DNA of 64,000 bases from Marasmius tenuissimus (GCA_029532415.1 JAQOTA010000014.1:124001-188000); one strand, 5' to 3'; counted from the stretch's first letter, positions 12,533 through 24,112 are shown. The notes: a model not told the origin generated them from the letters alone. Numbers and translations: made by a program.

Positions 12533-12882
12533 CTGGTCAGTCACTGACCAGCCCCGGCAGTTGGAATCCGGGTCTACCAGCCTGACAGGCCTGGTCAGTC
12601 TCTGATTCACAAAGGCTTTTTCCGACAGATACCTTCGGTATGACAATCCCTGGTCCGCGCTGGCAGAGTGACATGTTCCTATAAGCACTAATCGGATTGG
12701 TATTCCCTTATCAACAACTGAATACAACGTACCGGACTGACATGTTGTGAGCAGACGAGGGGAGACTGACCGAGGATGGCCAGACTCTATCAGACCGACG
12801 GAGCTGGTCAGATGCTGTCGGACAGGCTGACCTGTTCAGACGCCATCAAAGTTCTCAAGCTGATCAGACGTAGGTAGACTGA
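12533..12882. repeat. Phased CTGA-word tract 1
   Basis: CTGA or one-base variants (CTGG, CTGT, CCGA, GTGA) begin at 12533, 12544, 12582, 12591, 12602, 12622, 12640, 12650, 12660, 12718, 12737, 12747, 12766, 12795, 12804, 12815, 12827, 12860 and 12879. Most intervals are close to multiples of 10-11 bp. Reverse-orientation TCAG words are interspersed. It looks like a decayed short-unit tandem array. Confidence 0.5.
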
Positions 12883-13102
12883 GAGATAAGTATTGGGATC
12901 CTCAGGAAAGGTGGAGGCAGCCTCGCGGACACAGGAAAGGACATGAGCACAAACAAGTTTTATGATAAGTACTTATGTACATACAGAATCTACAGGTACC
13001 TACTTCTACGTGGGGGCCAGCAGCCGCTCGATACATACATGATACCACCACCATCCTTCACTCTTTGCGATGACCTGCAGAGTTCGCATATAAGTAAGTT
13101 GA

Positions 13103-13396
13103 TTAGATGAGCAGTAACAGAAAGGATCTACGTGCCTCTGAAGTCCTAGATGGGTGCATGCCATAGTGGTCTGGAGCAATCGGTAGAGCTAGCGCATATA
13201 CATAGTCAGCTCCCAGACGTGTAGCGATAGAAGCGGCGGGTACATACCGGTGTCCTAGACCTGATTCGGGGTAATATCTTGACAGTATGAATGACTGACA
13301 GCTAACTGAAGAACAAGAACTTCTACCGATGACCTGTATTGAGCTCGCGAGGCAAACGATCAGGTTTGCAAGTATCGTGAGTGTAGGGCAATACAT
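13103..13396 (-). CDS. Candidate small secreted protein
   Basis: A 97-codon minus-strand frame that begins with a signal-peptide-like stretch (MYCPTLTILANLIVCLASS) and has several cysteines soon after (SSCSSVSCQ). A TATATAAA box lies about 69 bp upstream (13472-13465), a plausible distance for a fungal promoter. A potential intron (gtatgtacc...atgcgctag, about 13247-13190) would change the C-terminus. No domain is recognised. It could be a chance ORF; promoter position and hydrophobic leader are the only support. Confidence 0.25.
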   Translation of the reverse strand: MYCPTLTILANLIVCLASSIQVIGRSSCSSVSCQSFILSRYYPESGLGHRYVPAASIATRLGADYVYALALPIAPDHYGMHPSRTSEARRSFLLLLI

Positions 13397-13464
13397 GGTA
13401 GTAGTGGGAGAGATGATGGCGGGAGGGGGAAAGGAGGGATGGGTGCAATCGGAATAGCGTTGGG

Positions 13465-13472
13465 TTTATATA
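13465..13472 (-). promoter_or_regulatory. TATA-like box
   Basis: TATATAAA on the minus strand, 69 bp upstream of the ATG at 13396 of the candidate secreted protein. Meaningful only if that ORF is real. Confidence 0.25.
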
Positions 13473-14279
13473 CCTGGGAGATGGTCCGTGCGGCGGGATC
13501 GTGAAAGTAGCCTGTGCGCAGATCGATGACGCTGATGACAACGCATACGTCACCGACATTGTCCAACGGTCCAAAGACTCAAGAGTGCCAGAGCTAGCGA
13601 GCTGGGACGTTGAGTCCATCCTGAGTTCAATGCGGGATACAAGACGCTTGTCATTGTTGAACGTTGAAATATAATGTTGATACCATGTCAAGTCTATTTG
13701 TAGATCCTAACGAAGACCGAGAACTAGTTGAGAATCATCAGTATCCAGAAACTATCAGTCGAATAAAATCGCAACTTGACCACGCACCTGGTGAGTTCCA
13801 TATCACTTCCAAAGTCCAAACCCCACTGTCAAGCTATATTCCTTGCATGATTTGCAGGTTTTTGGTACTTGTTTAGATCACAGCGGCGCCCAGCCGACCA
13901 GCCGACACGATAAGCCTGAGATACTAGTGGATTCAAAGGGTGATGTTGGTGGTAGAGGGTCAAGAGCAGCACGTGTCGGTAACGTATCGATTGTCCGAGT
14001 ATAGCTCTCCGGCGCTACTGATTTCAGCGCAAGCGCTCAAGGGACTGAATCAGATGCCCCGACATGGGTTCGACAACAACGATGTCGATAACGATACGAC
14101 ACTACCTCAGGTTTGTTGCACCCACAGTACCAAGATATTGTGCGTGCGGTGATAACCACTTGGATAACCATCTCATAGTCTGATTCAGCCCGAACGGTCT
14201 AACTTCAACCCATCATGCTTTGACGCTCTTATTTCCTTCCGGCTTTTATTAATCACTCACTGACTATACCCATGACAGC

Positions 14280-14605
14280 CTGAGAGCTCTCTGGTGCATG
14301 TCGGACACGACAGGGCCATTCTGTCTTCCTCTGATCGGAGTTCTCCATTCTGAAGTGCTCTGACCACTCTCTGGTTACTCCCTGATAATGTACGCTCGTC
14401 CTGACAAGTTCCGGCTAGTGGCTGATCATTTTCTAACAAGACTTCGCCATTCTGCCTTGACCTGACCGTGCGCTGACCACAGCAGTTCACACTTATGGTA
14501 CATTTTTATGAACTGATTATCTACCATTAGACTGAGCAAGTATGTACAGTGACTGATCTATGGGTATCATACTGTTGTTTCCTGGCCATCGCCGTCAGAC
14601 ACTGA
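14280..14605. repeat. Phased CTGA-word tract 2
   Basis: CTGA starts at 14280, 14331, 14350, 14360, 14382, 14401, 14422, 14462, 14473, 14513, 14532, 14553 and 14602. Variants CTGG, CTGT or CTGC start at 14291, 14321, 14371, 14452, 14572 and 14582. Nearly all intervals are 10, 11, 19-22, 30 or 40 bp, so the words stay on one face of the helix over about 320 bp. All of these words are in the same orientation, unlike tract 1. Confidence 0.6.
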
Positions 14606-16719
14606 CCGGATCCCCATATTTTCGCTGGTGGGTTTTTTTGCATATAGCGAGGGAGAACAACTGTCAATCAAGAACATAAAGGGCCCATAACTGCTCTACG
14701 GTCCAATTCAGAGACTTTTCCAATGGCGACGTTCGACTCAGTGGGCTATTGTGTGTCAAGGATACCTTGAGGCAGTCAGACGCTTCTCCTCGAGTCGTGA
14801 ACAAGGTCAGTGATTAGCCAACTTCTGAAACCCTTCTGAGTGACTGAGAATGTCAGACATTGAACTTGAAGTTGTTGATGACCCCAACCGTACCCAAATA
14901 TCCCCAAATCTGTAGCCAAACCTCGATCCCGGGATCCTTGAATTGTCGCACCTGTCTCGCACCAAATATGCTCGCTGGAATCTTCAGCTCAAGTACAGGC
15001 TCGAGACGTCTCAGAACCGTTACACCTGCACGTCTTTGCGCCGGCCGTCTCTCCGAGGAGAACCAACCATCGGGAACTCACTAATCAACCCCCATGAAGA
15101 AACGTGTCTCCCAAATCCGATGTGTCTCGTCGCGAGATTTTAAGCTCGGGCACAATTGCCTGCGCATGCTAGAGTCGGAGAGTTTGAGGTTCAGAGACAA
15201 CATGTGCTTCCCTAGAACATCAATGCCGAAGGAGATGCAGGTGGTCGTGGCAAGAAGCAGGAGGTGGACATGGTTCTCGGGGTTTGGTTGAATTCGAAGG
15301 TGGAGGAAGGCACTCGTCGCTCACCTCGGCCTCGAACAAGGATCATGAAGGACACTTTCCCCCACAACAGTCCACGTTCTCAAGGGTTGCTGTGCCGAAT
15401 ACTACAATCATAACCTTTCAAGCGCTCAATATGGCTAGAGTAAGTTCTCCGATGCCAACCATTTGAGAACGCCTAACGATTCTTGAAATCGCAGAATTGC
15501 ACGGTAATCTGATCACTCTTGCCGCCGCTGGGCTCTCCGTATCTCGCCAGCAAAGTGAGCGTGTGGGTGAATGGTCTTCCCGAAGCCTCCACTCCCTCTC
15601 AATCCGCCTGCCACCCGTGAATGTGATCAGGGACAGGCCGAACGGAGCCACCCTCGACGAGAACCATTCTTCTCCCTAGGCGAAGACGCGGACGATGATT
15701 GAAACCTTCTGGTCTCGGCCCACTTTTCGGTCCTCCAATTCCTTCCAACTTAAACTCCCCCGCCTCCTTCGACCCATCTCGGATAATATCCAACGGCACT
15801 CGTATTCTGCGGCAACCTGAACGATATGACGAACAATGATCTCTCCACCCAGGGGATTAGCTATCCGGAACGCAACGGCTTCAAAGTTGGCGTCTTCACC
15901 CACACGCCGACCCGTCGATGCACTATCAAGCCTGGAACTCCTGATGTCCATGGCTTTGATTCAGGCTCCTCGATTTCCAGAGCAAAGCCTGCTTGTACGT
16001 GCATATCTTCGCCCTCTTCAGTCGCGGCTGAGGCCTGTGTCACTTCGGCAGATCAACGTGACTCTTGCCGATTCACAATTAACCGACGGCGCCTAGCCAA
16101 TTTTTCTCTCGAGCTTCCGCAGCTCCTCGAGGTCTACTCCGACAAGCGGTACACCGAGATCCAACAGACAGACCTGCCCGAAAGACGAGCTCGTCTTTTC
16201 TTTCGGTAACAATGAGTTTGAAACAAGGCGGACCGTTGGTATTTTGTGGTGCCGGGCACGGCGGAGAGGCTGAGGTAGAGCCTGGAGGGTTCAGGATGGT
16301 TCAGGATGACTCGTATGGCACGATGAGGGTCCAGAGTCGTACTACTTCGTCAGGGCTCACTCCCCTGTTGATCGTTCATGCGTAGTCTTTGCGACCACCT
16401 TGCAACCTGGTGTTGTGACGATCGATGGATGCCGCTCTTCGATTGTTTGGTGACACTATCAGACCTGTTCTTGCCGTACCCGAGGATTTAACAGAAGGAG
16501 TGCGCTGAGGAGGCCAGATGCTATCAGGTAAGTACCATCCTACTATCACGTTCATTTTTGAGGGGTGCTGATCAACGGTTGCAGAAGTAGCCACCAACCT
16601 CAACGCGCTACTGTGTTGGTCAAGGGCTCGCAAGTATTCGTCGTACAAGATACCCCGACGCCCACTCCTGGTTTTTAGTTTGAGGTTCTTCTCGATTCTC
16701 CGGGCTCTCACTCATCAAT
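14606..16719. other. No supported gene
   Basis: Several open frames on both strands at 15.4-16.2 kb overlap without splice logic or recognisable motifs. A minus-strand frame around 15950-15676 contains NFEAVAFRIANPLGGEIIV and may be a relic of a coding exon, but no gene model could be assembled. Confidence 0.35.
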
Positions 16720-16859
16720 ATGGGCTTTGGTGAACCAGTAGCTCACACAGGCCCAGCTTGCGTCTGGGTGCCTAAACAATCGCTGGGGGTAGGTGAAGTC
16801 TCCATGGTTTACTACCGATCTCGGTTTTTCGACCCCCATGCGTTCGGCGTTGAGACCTG

Positions 16860-17170
16860 TGTGTGCCATTCGCACATCGTTGGTGGGTGTCAGGTCTCGA
16901 GACTCGAACGTACAGAAGGAACATGATCAGTGAGCCAACCGATTCCTACAATATCTTCCCCATAACTGATTGAGATCCCACAGCGGACTAGAGAGAAGCT
17001 TTTTGGAATAGTTGATTGCGTAGGGACGGATAGATGTCGTGAATGAAAACGCTCTCCTTTCTATTCCAATGTATGCGCGTGTTACTACTGTTAGCAGCAC
17101 GGCTTGCAGTACAACAAGTCATGAAACGTAGTCGTCCACGTCGTTGAGACTGCTCCTACGAAACTGTAGT
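16860..17170. repeat. Diverged local duplicate, copy A
   Basis: Shares an ordered series of blocks with 18530-18800: tcagtgagccaac, ctgattgagac/t, atgtcgtgaatgaa, gtacgtgttactactg-like, cagtcatgaaacgtagtcg and gagactg. The order and spacing are kept but the blocks are clearly diverged. The copies are in direct orientation about 1.65 kb apart. Confidence 0.5.
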
Positions 17171-18419
17171 GCACAACATGCGTGTCCGGATCCCTAACCT
17201 TCTTTTGCTCTTCTTCCTTCCATTGTCATCGCAGCCAGCGGTCACTAATGACTAAATGAGCATCGGTTGGAGAAAAAGAACAACGTAGACGCACTGGTGA
17301 TAGAAAACCGCAAGTTCACGACCAACTCCCTCGGGGCCCTGGTCCAAATAATCCCTCGCAAGTCGCAATCCCAAACCCAGACTTCATGAGCACCCAGACG
17401 ACGTTCACCCGCGCGGCGATGTTGAAGGGAACTTGGGGAGATGTATACGGGTGGCGCGGGAATCGCTTTGTGTGTAAACAACTGAGAAACGCGTATTCGA
17501 TGGAAACGGGTATCGGGGTGGCATGGTCAGCTACAAAGACTAGGTTAGTGAATAAGTTATGGATGGCGGAAGTGAAAGACGTCTGTTGAATGGGTGGTGC
17601 ATGGTGGTGAAAATCGAACAACGACTACAATTCTTTCATTCTCGTTTTGCTCGAGGTTTGAATTTGGGAACTGAAGCAAAAACTTGTGAGCACAGGACGA
17701 CGATGCATGAGTTTCAATATACGTACCACACAGGCTGCAAAGCTGAAGCTGAAGTCGAAGTTTGAACGATTCACTGCCTCTGTTTGGATGTTGCGCCGAA
17801 TTTCCGTTGGGCCGTCTTCGAGGAACGTAAACCTTGTCATAAGTTTTTGGATCGCAAATCTAAAGAGAGCCTTGTGATATACATGAGAACGGAGGGATTT
17901 GAATGCGCCGGCGAAGGTAAAGAATCAAGATGAGACTAGATGAGAAAAAAATGCCCGATGGTGATGGTCTGAGGCACTGAGCGAAAGGTTCGCGTAACAT
18001 GTGGGCACTTACTGACCTCCTCTTTTCACAACCACCACAAGCTCCCACACCTGAACAAGCAAGTAATCCTTTTGGCCAATCTACGCATTCATCCTCGATC
18101 ACCACAACGCAACACTACTGCAAATCTGCCATATACGGCCGATCTTTGTGGCCAGGGTCACCTCTTTCTTGCGAAGTCCACAATCCGTCGGTGACTTTCT
18201 TAAGGCTATCTCGGACCTTCAGGCCGCTCTCCAATCTTTGGCTTCAACTAACTGTAAGCAAATCACTCTCATCCTTGTCTTTCATAGTCTAGAGGTCACG
18301 AAATCATGGACCATTCGAGTACTCGACGTCGAGTTGTCGTTTTACGCTGCTCCTAATGGACAAACTTGGCGTAGGATAATGACCGAAGACTAAGGGTGCA
18401 GGCGGCGAACACACCAGAG
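17171..18419. other. No supported gene
   Basis: Short frames on both strands are Ser/Thr-rich and unspliced. A plus-strand stretch near 18148-18260 (FLKAISDLQAALQSLAS) is helical but isolated. It may be a remnant of a duplicated gene. Confidence 0.35.
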
Positions 18420-18529
18420 CGGCTATGTATGTTGAGATCCAAGTGGCTCGGTTTGTGATCATGGAGGCTGGTCCTGGGAGATGCCCCAACACTCGAACCC
18501 CCAATTCGAACTCCCGGTTCCGCGGGCTT

Positions 18530-18800
18530 TCTGGTCGGATGTGTCTGGAAGTTGACAAGGTCAGTGGGCCAACTGATCGCGATTCCTCAAGTTTTTTTCC
18601 CTGAATGATTGAGACACCATTGGTAGCGAGGGGGGCTTTCATCGGATGGTTCTTTGTCACATGAAAAGGACGAATGTCATGAATGAATGAAAACCTTGAG
18701 CTGTCGATCCGAATACGTGCACGTACTGCTACGGCTACCAGGACAGCGAGTCATGCATCATGAGTCGTAGTCGAGACTGTGACGACTCCCTCTATAGATT
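18530..18800. repeat. Diverged local duplicate, copy B
   Basis: Partner of 16860-17170. It sits directly downstream (3') of the NACHT-kinase gene, which ends at 18849 on the minus strand, so copy A may mark the former 3' flank of a lost paralogue. Confidence 0.5.
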
Positions 18801-18848
18801 TGCATATACAACGACATTCGATATACAAGAACTAGATCACAGCTACAC

Positions 18849-21800
18849 CTATAGCTGTGCCAACATCTCCAAATCCAAAGGTGGATAATCTACATTGCTC
18901 CGGACCGCGTCTATGTCGAAAGCCTTCCAATTTGGCGCATCCGTAATTCCACCTCGAACTTTCGACGACAGATCACGGATTTGTTCGAGAATGTCCGCGG
19001 CAGTGGGTCGAAGAGAAGGCTCGAAATTCCAGCACGAAGTCATGAGCTCCCAGATATCATCTTCCAACCCTTCGGGACGGGAGGGGTCTCGCTGTTCGAC
19101 GAGAACTGCCATGACGACTGCACCATCGTTTAGCTGGTGAAAGGGGGGATGTCCTGCGAAGATCTACATTATGAAAGATGATTTATTGATGGTTGAACTT
19201 TGCCGAGTGGCGCATGGGTGACTTACCTCATAGCAGACACACCCATAAGCGTACATGTCGCTCATGGCGGTGGATTTGAAAGAAAGCGAGCCTGGGTTCA
19301 ATAACTCCGGCGAAAGCCAGTGGGTCGTTCCCTTGGCGCGGCTGGCGTTGGAGGTTGAAAGCCGTAGCGCATCCGAGTCACGAACGCGGGACAGACCAAA
19401 GTCTCCTATACATGCTCTGAGCTCGGGGGTGATGAGGACATTGACCTGTTCGAGAGATCGGTCAACTTCGACATTCAATAGGCAGTTTGAAACCAGCGCT
19501 TTACGCCTTTCATATCGCTATGAACGATACTCATGCCATGGAGATATGCGAGACCAGATGCAATGTCAGACGCCTGCAGACTCGTTAGGCACAGACGCAA
19601 CGAGAGAACATGGGGAACCGATCACCAGCAGCATGTGGTTGACGAGTGCAGGAGGCACCTTCTTGAGGAACGTGACGAGGTTCCCCTGTTCCATCCACGG
19701 CGAAACCAAACACAATTGTTTTTGATCCTTATCCAAATAGTACATGCCTACGAACGGCAAGATATTCGGGTGTCTGAGTTGCTGCCATACAATCGCTTCT
19801 TGCATGAACTCCTACATTTGGATGAGCATAAGAGCGAAATCTGTGTTCGAGGAAAAACGCACATTGACGCCCTGCTGGACATCGGATGTCTGGTAAATCC
19901 TCACAACCTTCAGACAAACGATCTCGGCCGCTATTTCTCCCTTGTAAACGTCTCCGAAACCACCTGCGGCCACTGGATATTCATCTAGTTTCTTTACGTT
20001 GTTGATCTTCAAGCACCTCGGGTACATCCTCGAATCCCTTGAGAGACACAGCATGATTCTGAATATAGTAGATCTTGACTGCCTTGTGATTCCAGGGTAA
20101 GCTGTGAGCTACGGAGGGACTCAGTACACATGTGATACGAAGGTAGATGGTAGCCTTACCGCTTGCAAGAGATCCAGCCACCTCTGGGCTTCATCGCCCC
20201 TTGTATCGAGCACCTTTCGACGTTTTTTGTCGTCTTTGAGAAAAGCCTGAACGCGTTCGAATTCTTCATTCGTCCGTATTCCTTCCGCCGGTCCAGTTAC
20301 CTCTGTGGGTGACTTCTTGCCTTGAATCGCGCTCCCTGAAGCAACGGTCGTCTTGTTTGATATAGTGCCGTCGTGGGTCTTGCTGTTAGATGGACTTTCG
20401 TGTGGGTCGGTCACGTTGTATAGTAGTAGGTTAGAACTGAAACAAACATGGGCGAAGGTTCATAATTTCGATAGATCTGGGGGCTTCGTACCTGTAAGCC
20501 TGTATCTCGCTCATTGGGAGCTTCTCCAGCAGGCGTTGCACGAGAGCCTGTCTCTGGGTAGCCAGGTCGATGTGGAATTGCCCGGATCGATTTCGAGCGA
20601 TCAGGAAATCCCTGAAAGAGGCGTGGTACAACGTAATCTCGTCCGTCTGGTCACCGATGCACAGTACAGAGTGCATTCCTCGTAATTTTACAACTACCTG
20701 CCCTTCTGGCAGCCCCAAGAGCAACTCGATAAGTGCAGGAGTCGGTGCCAGATATTTTTTCGATGGAACCGAGGGGTCGGGGTTGGAATAGCTGACAGTT
20801 GGGAGGACAAGGATGGCGACAAGGATGGCATGAACTCGCTCAGGGTGGAGGGTAGCGCATAGTATAGTATCGTATAGTTGATCAAACTCCCAATAGGGTG
20901 ATCCTCCTGGCCAAAAGTTGGTCGGGGAGTTGTCGAGAATGAGACGCAGTTCATCCACAGGATGACGATCGCCTGACTTAATGAACTTGACAATGGCTCT
21001 CACGTAGAGAAATTGGCGGCAGGATCTGTCCACTAAGGTTTCAAGGTCCTCCTGCGATGGCCAGGGATCCGGGAACTGAACGCAGTAGTACCTGGGATTG
21101 TTGACAATGTCCGAAAAATGGTGGCGGAAATACTTTGTGATGTCCTCGGCTGCACTGGATTCATCCAATTGCAAAACCTTCAATAGACCACGAAAAGGTT
21201 CAGAGGTAAACGCTTCCCGAATCCAAGACTCCGGACGACTGCAGATGAGAAATCGCAATGGGAAGCGGGGTGCTTGTCGGACCGCATCTCGGATGATGCT
21301 GAGAATGCGCAACTGCGTATACTCGTCGCCGCACTCGTCAAGTCCGTCAATTATGACAATATTCGGCACTTGCACTGACGAAATGAGTGAAAGAATGGCA
21401 TTGGCAAAGGAGAAAGACCGCAGGCCGCTCTGTCTCGTGATGGGGTTGAAGACGAGCTCTCGAAACTGGTCTTCGAGCCTCGCTTCCAGAATACGGGGAT
21501 TTACCAAAATCGTCTGTTCGATGAGGCGTCGCGTGCCCGGCATCTCCGATAATAGACTGTGCGCTACAGAAAGCCACAGGGTCTGGGGGTTGTTTCGCTT
21601 CGGATCGAACCGACAGAAGAAGAAGGAGGAGACCAAGAGGCCTTCGTCTTCGCAAGCCTTGGCGGCAGACATCGCAATGGCCGTTTTACCGACGCCCGCA
21701 GTTCCAGTGAGCCAGAAAAGAGGGCTTCCTTGCCTTCCAGCCTGTGCCCACTCGTGAATAATCCTGCGGTGTTCCACCCGAGTCCCTTCAAGACACTCCC

Positions 21801-22051
21801 CTCGTTCATACTGGTGTTCCGCATGGTGTGAAGCTCCGACACCCGCAACCTCACCCCAAAGCGTTTTGTGCGCTATCGACGAATCACCATGAATGTTTTA
21901 GGGCGAGAAGAAGATTGAACGGCAGCTTACAATAACGAGCCGATGTATCGAAACTATTCACAAAACTGATGTTCTGGACCTGTCCACTGTTAATGTTCCC
22001 ACTGTTAATGTTCTGTAGGCGGAACCCAGTGTCTTCACGGTTGCTTATCAT
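18849..22051 (-). CDS. NACHT NTPase fused to a protein kinase
   Basis: Predicted intracellular STAND receptor/kinase of about 937 aa. Eight exons: 22051-21931, 21872-20492, 20436-20160, 20108-19863, 19811-19626, 19573-19505, 19445-19227, 19163-18849. All seven introns are GT-AG, 51-63 nt, and keep phase. Residues 1-40 form an Asn/Gly/Ser-rich leader (NINSGNINSGQVQNIS). The NACHT domain has a P-loop GTAGVGKT (97-104) and Walker B IVIIDGLDE (about 212-220), followed by a winged-helix-type region with LYHASFRDFL. The kinase has a Gly loop AAGGFGDVYKG (641-650), Lys660 in CLKVV, HSDMKGVN (755-762, catalytic Asp757), DFG (775-777), GTTHWLSPELL and a C-lobe ending at Leu937. The critical join is intron 20491-20437: unspliced, NACHT would stop at 20431 and a kinase ORF would begin at 20414, only 17 bp away. 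Two adjacent genes are the alternative. Family comparison suggests a TKL-like fungal kinase. Confidence 0.85.
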
Positions 22052-23800
22052 GAACTTTTAGGGTGTCGAAGCTTGAAGACTGAGTGGACAAGGGAGTAAG
22101 GAAGAGAGGATTCGAAATCGTGGAGGCGGCCTGCAGCTAGAAGAAGTGGGCGGTGGTGGCGAGGAAGTAAGAAACACGGAGGTTCCGTAGCACTGCTGGA
22201 CTACGCCTGTCAAGTAGTATTATGACCCATGGCTTCTGCTTGGCTTCGGCGGCCCACACGAGGTTTGAATGAGGCTTTAATATGCTGTTGCGATCACTCC
22301 ATCATCTTTGGGAACGACAGAAATCAAGATTACTCATCGTGGCAATCTGCTCGGAAGGTTCACCAAAGGAATCAGGAGTCAGTACTCGATCGGTACAGGT
22401 GGCACTCAGATCGAGCTTATCAGACAGAGTGTGTCACACACAGTGAGTGTAAGTGACAGAGTCAAGGGCAGGGTCCAGGCCACGATGACGCCCTCCGGGC
22501 AGTCAAAGAAAGTATTTTTCGGGTGTGATTAGTGACTAGTGACACCCCTTCCTGTTGCGCATTGTTTAGGCCAGATCTTTTCTTCCTCCCCGCCATCATC
22601 ACGCCGTTTCGTCGTCAACCCCAGGTCCACCCTTCATCGACATCATGATCCATGACCTAACTCTTTGCATTACTTTCAATTTTAACCCTCGTGACTGAGT
22701 TACGAAGGCTCCAGAAAATGGCATGTTTGGATAAGTACCCAGGGGAGGATATCATGTACGGGATGGCTTTTCTCTTTCTGCTTCAGCTCAGCTGACGCAT
22801 TTTCAATATCTTCAACGCGTATTTATCATGATCGGGCGGACGGGCTTTTGCCAGGGCTCCAATCGGAAAACATAATAACGCGAGGGCATTGCCGTTTACT
22901 TGTTCAGAGGCTTAGGGCTGAACAAAACTCAAGAGGCCAACGTTCAACCACAACCAATCAGTGCGTGAAGCTCATTGCTCTATCCCTTCTCACTCGACTC
23001 ACCCCAATCTATCTTGGCTCTTTTGGCGAGTTTTAGGTTAACGAAGCGATCCGAACCCGAACATGACAGCACACTCATCGCATTGTAGGCCGAGGGCTCT
23101 TAATTGTAACTTGTTTAAAATTAACCCAACGGAAATACGGTATGTGCTTGCTTTGATCTCACAGAAAGGGCACAACTAAGTCAGTTCTTCTTAGATGTGC
23201 GCAAAGGCACTGGCAAGGCCTTCGCATATACCCTTGTACCATGCGTTGATAAGAGATTTCATTTAGCGTAAAATGTAGATAACCAGGACTTACCGTTTTG
23301 ATCCCAACCCGGAATGTGCATGTGACTCTGTTTATTCAATCTCGCCATTGATATCATGGTGTTATAAGTCAAACTGCCTGATAAATGAACCAGTTGACAG
23401 TCTCACGGGCACAAGAGATATTTATCTGTTATGCTCACCATTGTTATTGAAGGACCCATTACAGGCCTACCTATCTGTGTCGCACAATGCCGCATAACCG
23501 ACACGTTTTCAGCATGTTTTGTGAGCCTGAGAGGGAGGGCGGTCGTTTGGTGCCTTGGCGTACACCCACACGAGGAATACCTTAGATTCACTGTCCAGAC
23601 TTCTGACTTCAAGCATCAATGATCGAGATATTCCTGCTCCTTCAAGTACTAGTAGTCAATAGACGGTGCATATTCAGCATGTTCGGGTAAGGGGTGGGCA
23701 GGATCGAAAAAACTAAAACAATGTCGATTTTTTTTTAGGACCCCTCTGGTCCGACTGACCGACCGACCACGTGAAAAACATACTATATATGGTAAGTATC
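22052..23800. other. Promoter side of the NACHT-kinase gene and host flank of the LINE
   Basis: No gene supported. Frames are short and unspliced. At 23790-23800 the sequence ggtaagtatc precedes the LINE target site. With the LINE removed it would read straight into ttcgtctctttcag, which resembles a very short intron (35 nt) but may be coincidence. Confidence 0.4.
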
Positions 23801-23812
23801 ACATGACATATG
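23801..23812. repeat. LINE target-site duplication, left copy
   Basis: ACATGACATATG directly abuts the poly-T run at 23813. The identical 12-mer recurs at 34061-34072, at the other end of the retrotransposon. Confidence 0.85.
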
Positions 23813-23834
23813 TTTTTTTTTTTTTTTTTTTTTT
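23813..23834 (-). other. Poly(A) tail of the LINE
   Basis: Twenty-two consecutive T on the plus strand, i.e. poly(A) on the element strand, placed exactly between the target-site duplication and the LINE 3' UTR. Confidence 0.85.
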
Positions 23835-23883
23835 GGAGTAGTGTTGTTTAGGCTCAGCGGCTTCCGTCCGGTGCTGTCTGTTA

Positions 23884-24112
23884 CAGTCGGCCAAAAAACT
23901 GGCCAAATGTTGGGGTACCCTATAAAGAATGGCCCATATCTTGACCATGGAGCATGATTACCTAATACTCTAGATACACAAAATGGACCCTGAAAGCACC
24001 ACTTTCAGGTGCAGTTTACCCCATTGGATTATCAGCTCCCAGTGTGGAGATATTCCACATTCAAGTCAAAATTGCATTTGGCCAGTTTTTGACTGGGGGG
24101 TCAAAATCAGTG
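23884..24112. repeat. Tc1 inverted repeat, left
   Basis: Starts CAGTCGGCCAAAAAACTGG and ends GGTCAAAATCAGTG. It contains an outer CCAAAAAACTGGCCAAATG (23891-23909) and an inverted inner copy CATTTGGCCAGTTTTTGAC (24075-24093), probably two transposase sites in one arm. Confidence 0.92.

Larger units (their letters stand above)
12883..14279. other. Sparse region between the two phased tracts
   Basis: No well-supported gene other than the low-confidence small ORF at 13103-13396. A short plus-strand frame at 13685 could be spliced once (gtgagttcc...atttgcag, about 13793-13858) into roughly 50 codons, but it has no recognisable product. Confidence 0.35.

Noticed and set aside
13685..13880. Short plus-strand frame (DPNEDRELVENHQYPETISR) faintly like a sulfatase C-terminus
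   Set aside because: Too short, isolated, and the resemblance is only to a generic acidic tail.
20121..20414. Separate kinase gene starting at the ATG at 20414
   Set aside because: The 17-bp gap after the NACHT stop and a phase-correct 55-nt intron across it make a single fused gene more likely.
23813..23834. Poly-T run as a simple microsatellite
   Set aside because: It sits exactly between a 12-bp target duplication and the LINE 3' end, so it is the element's poly(A) tail.
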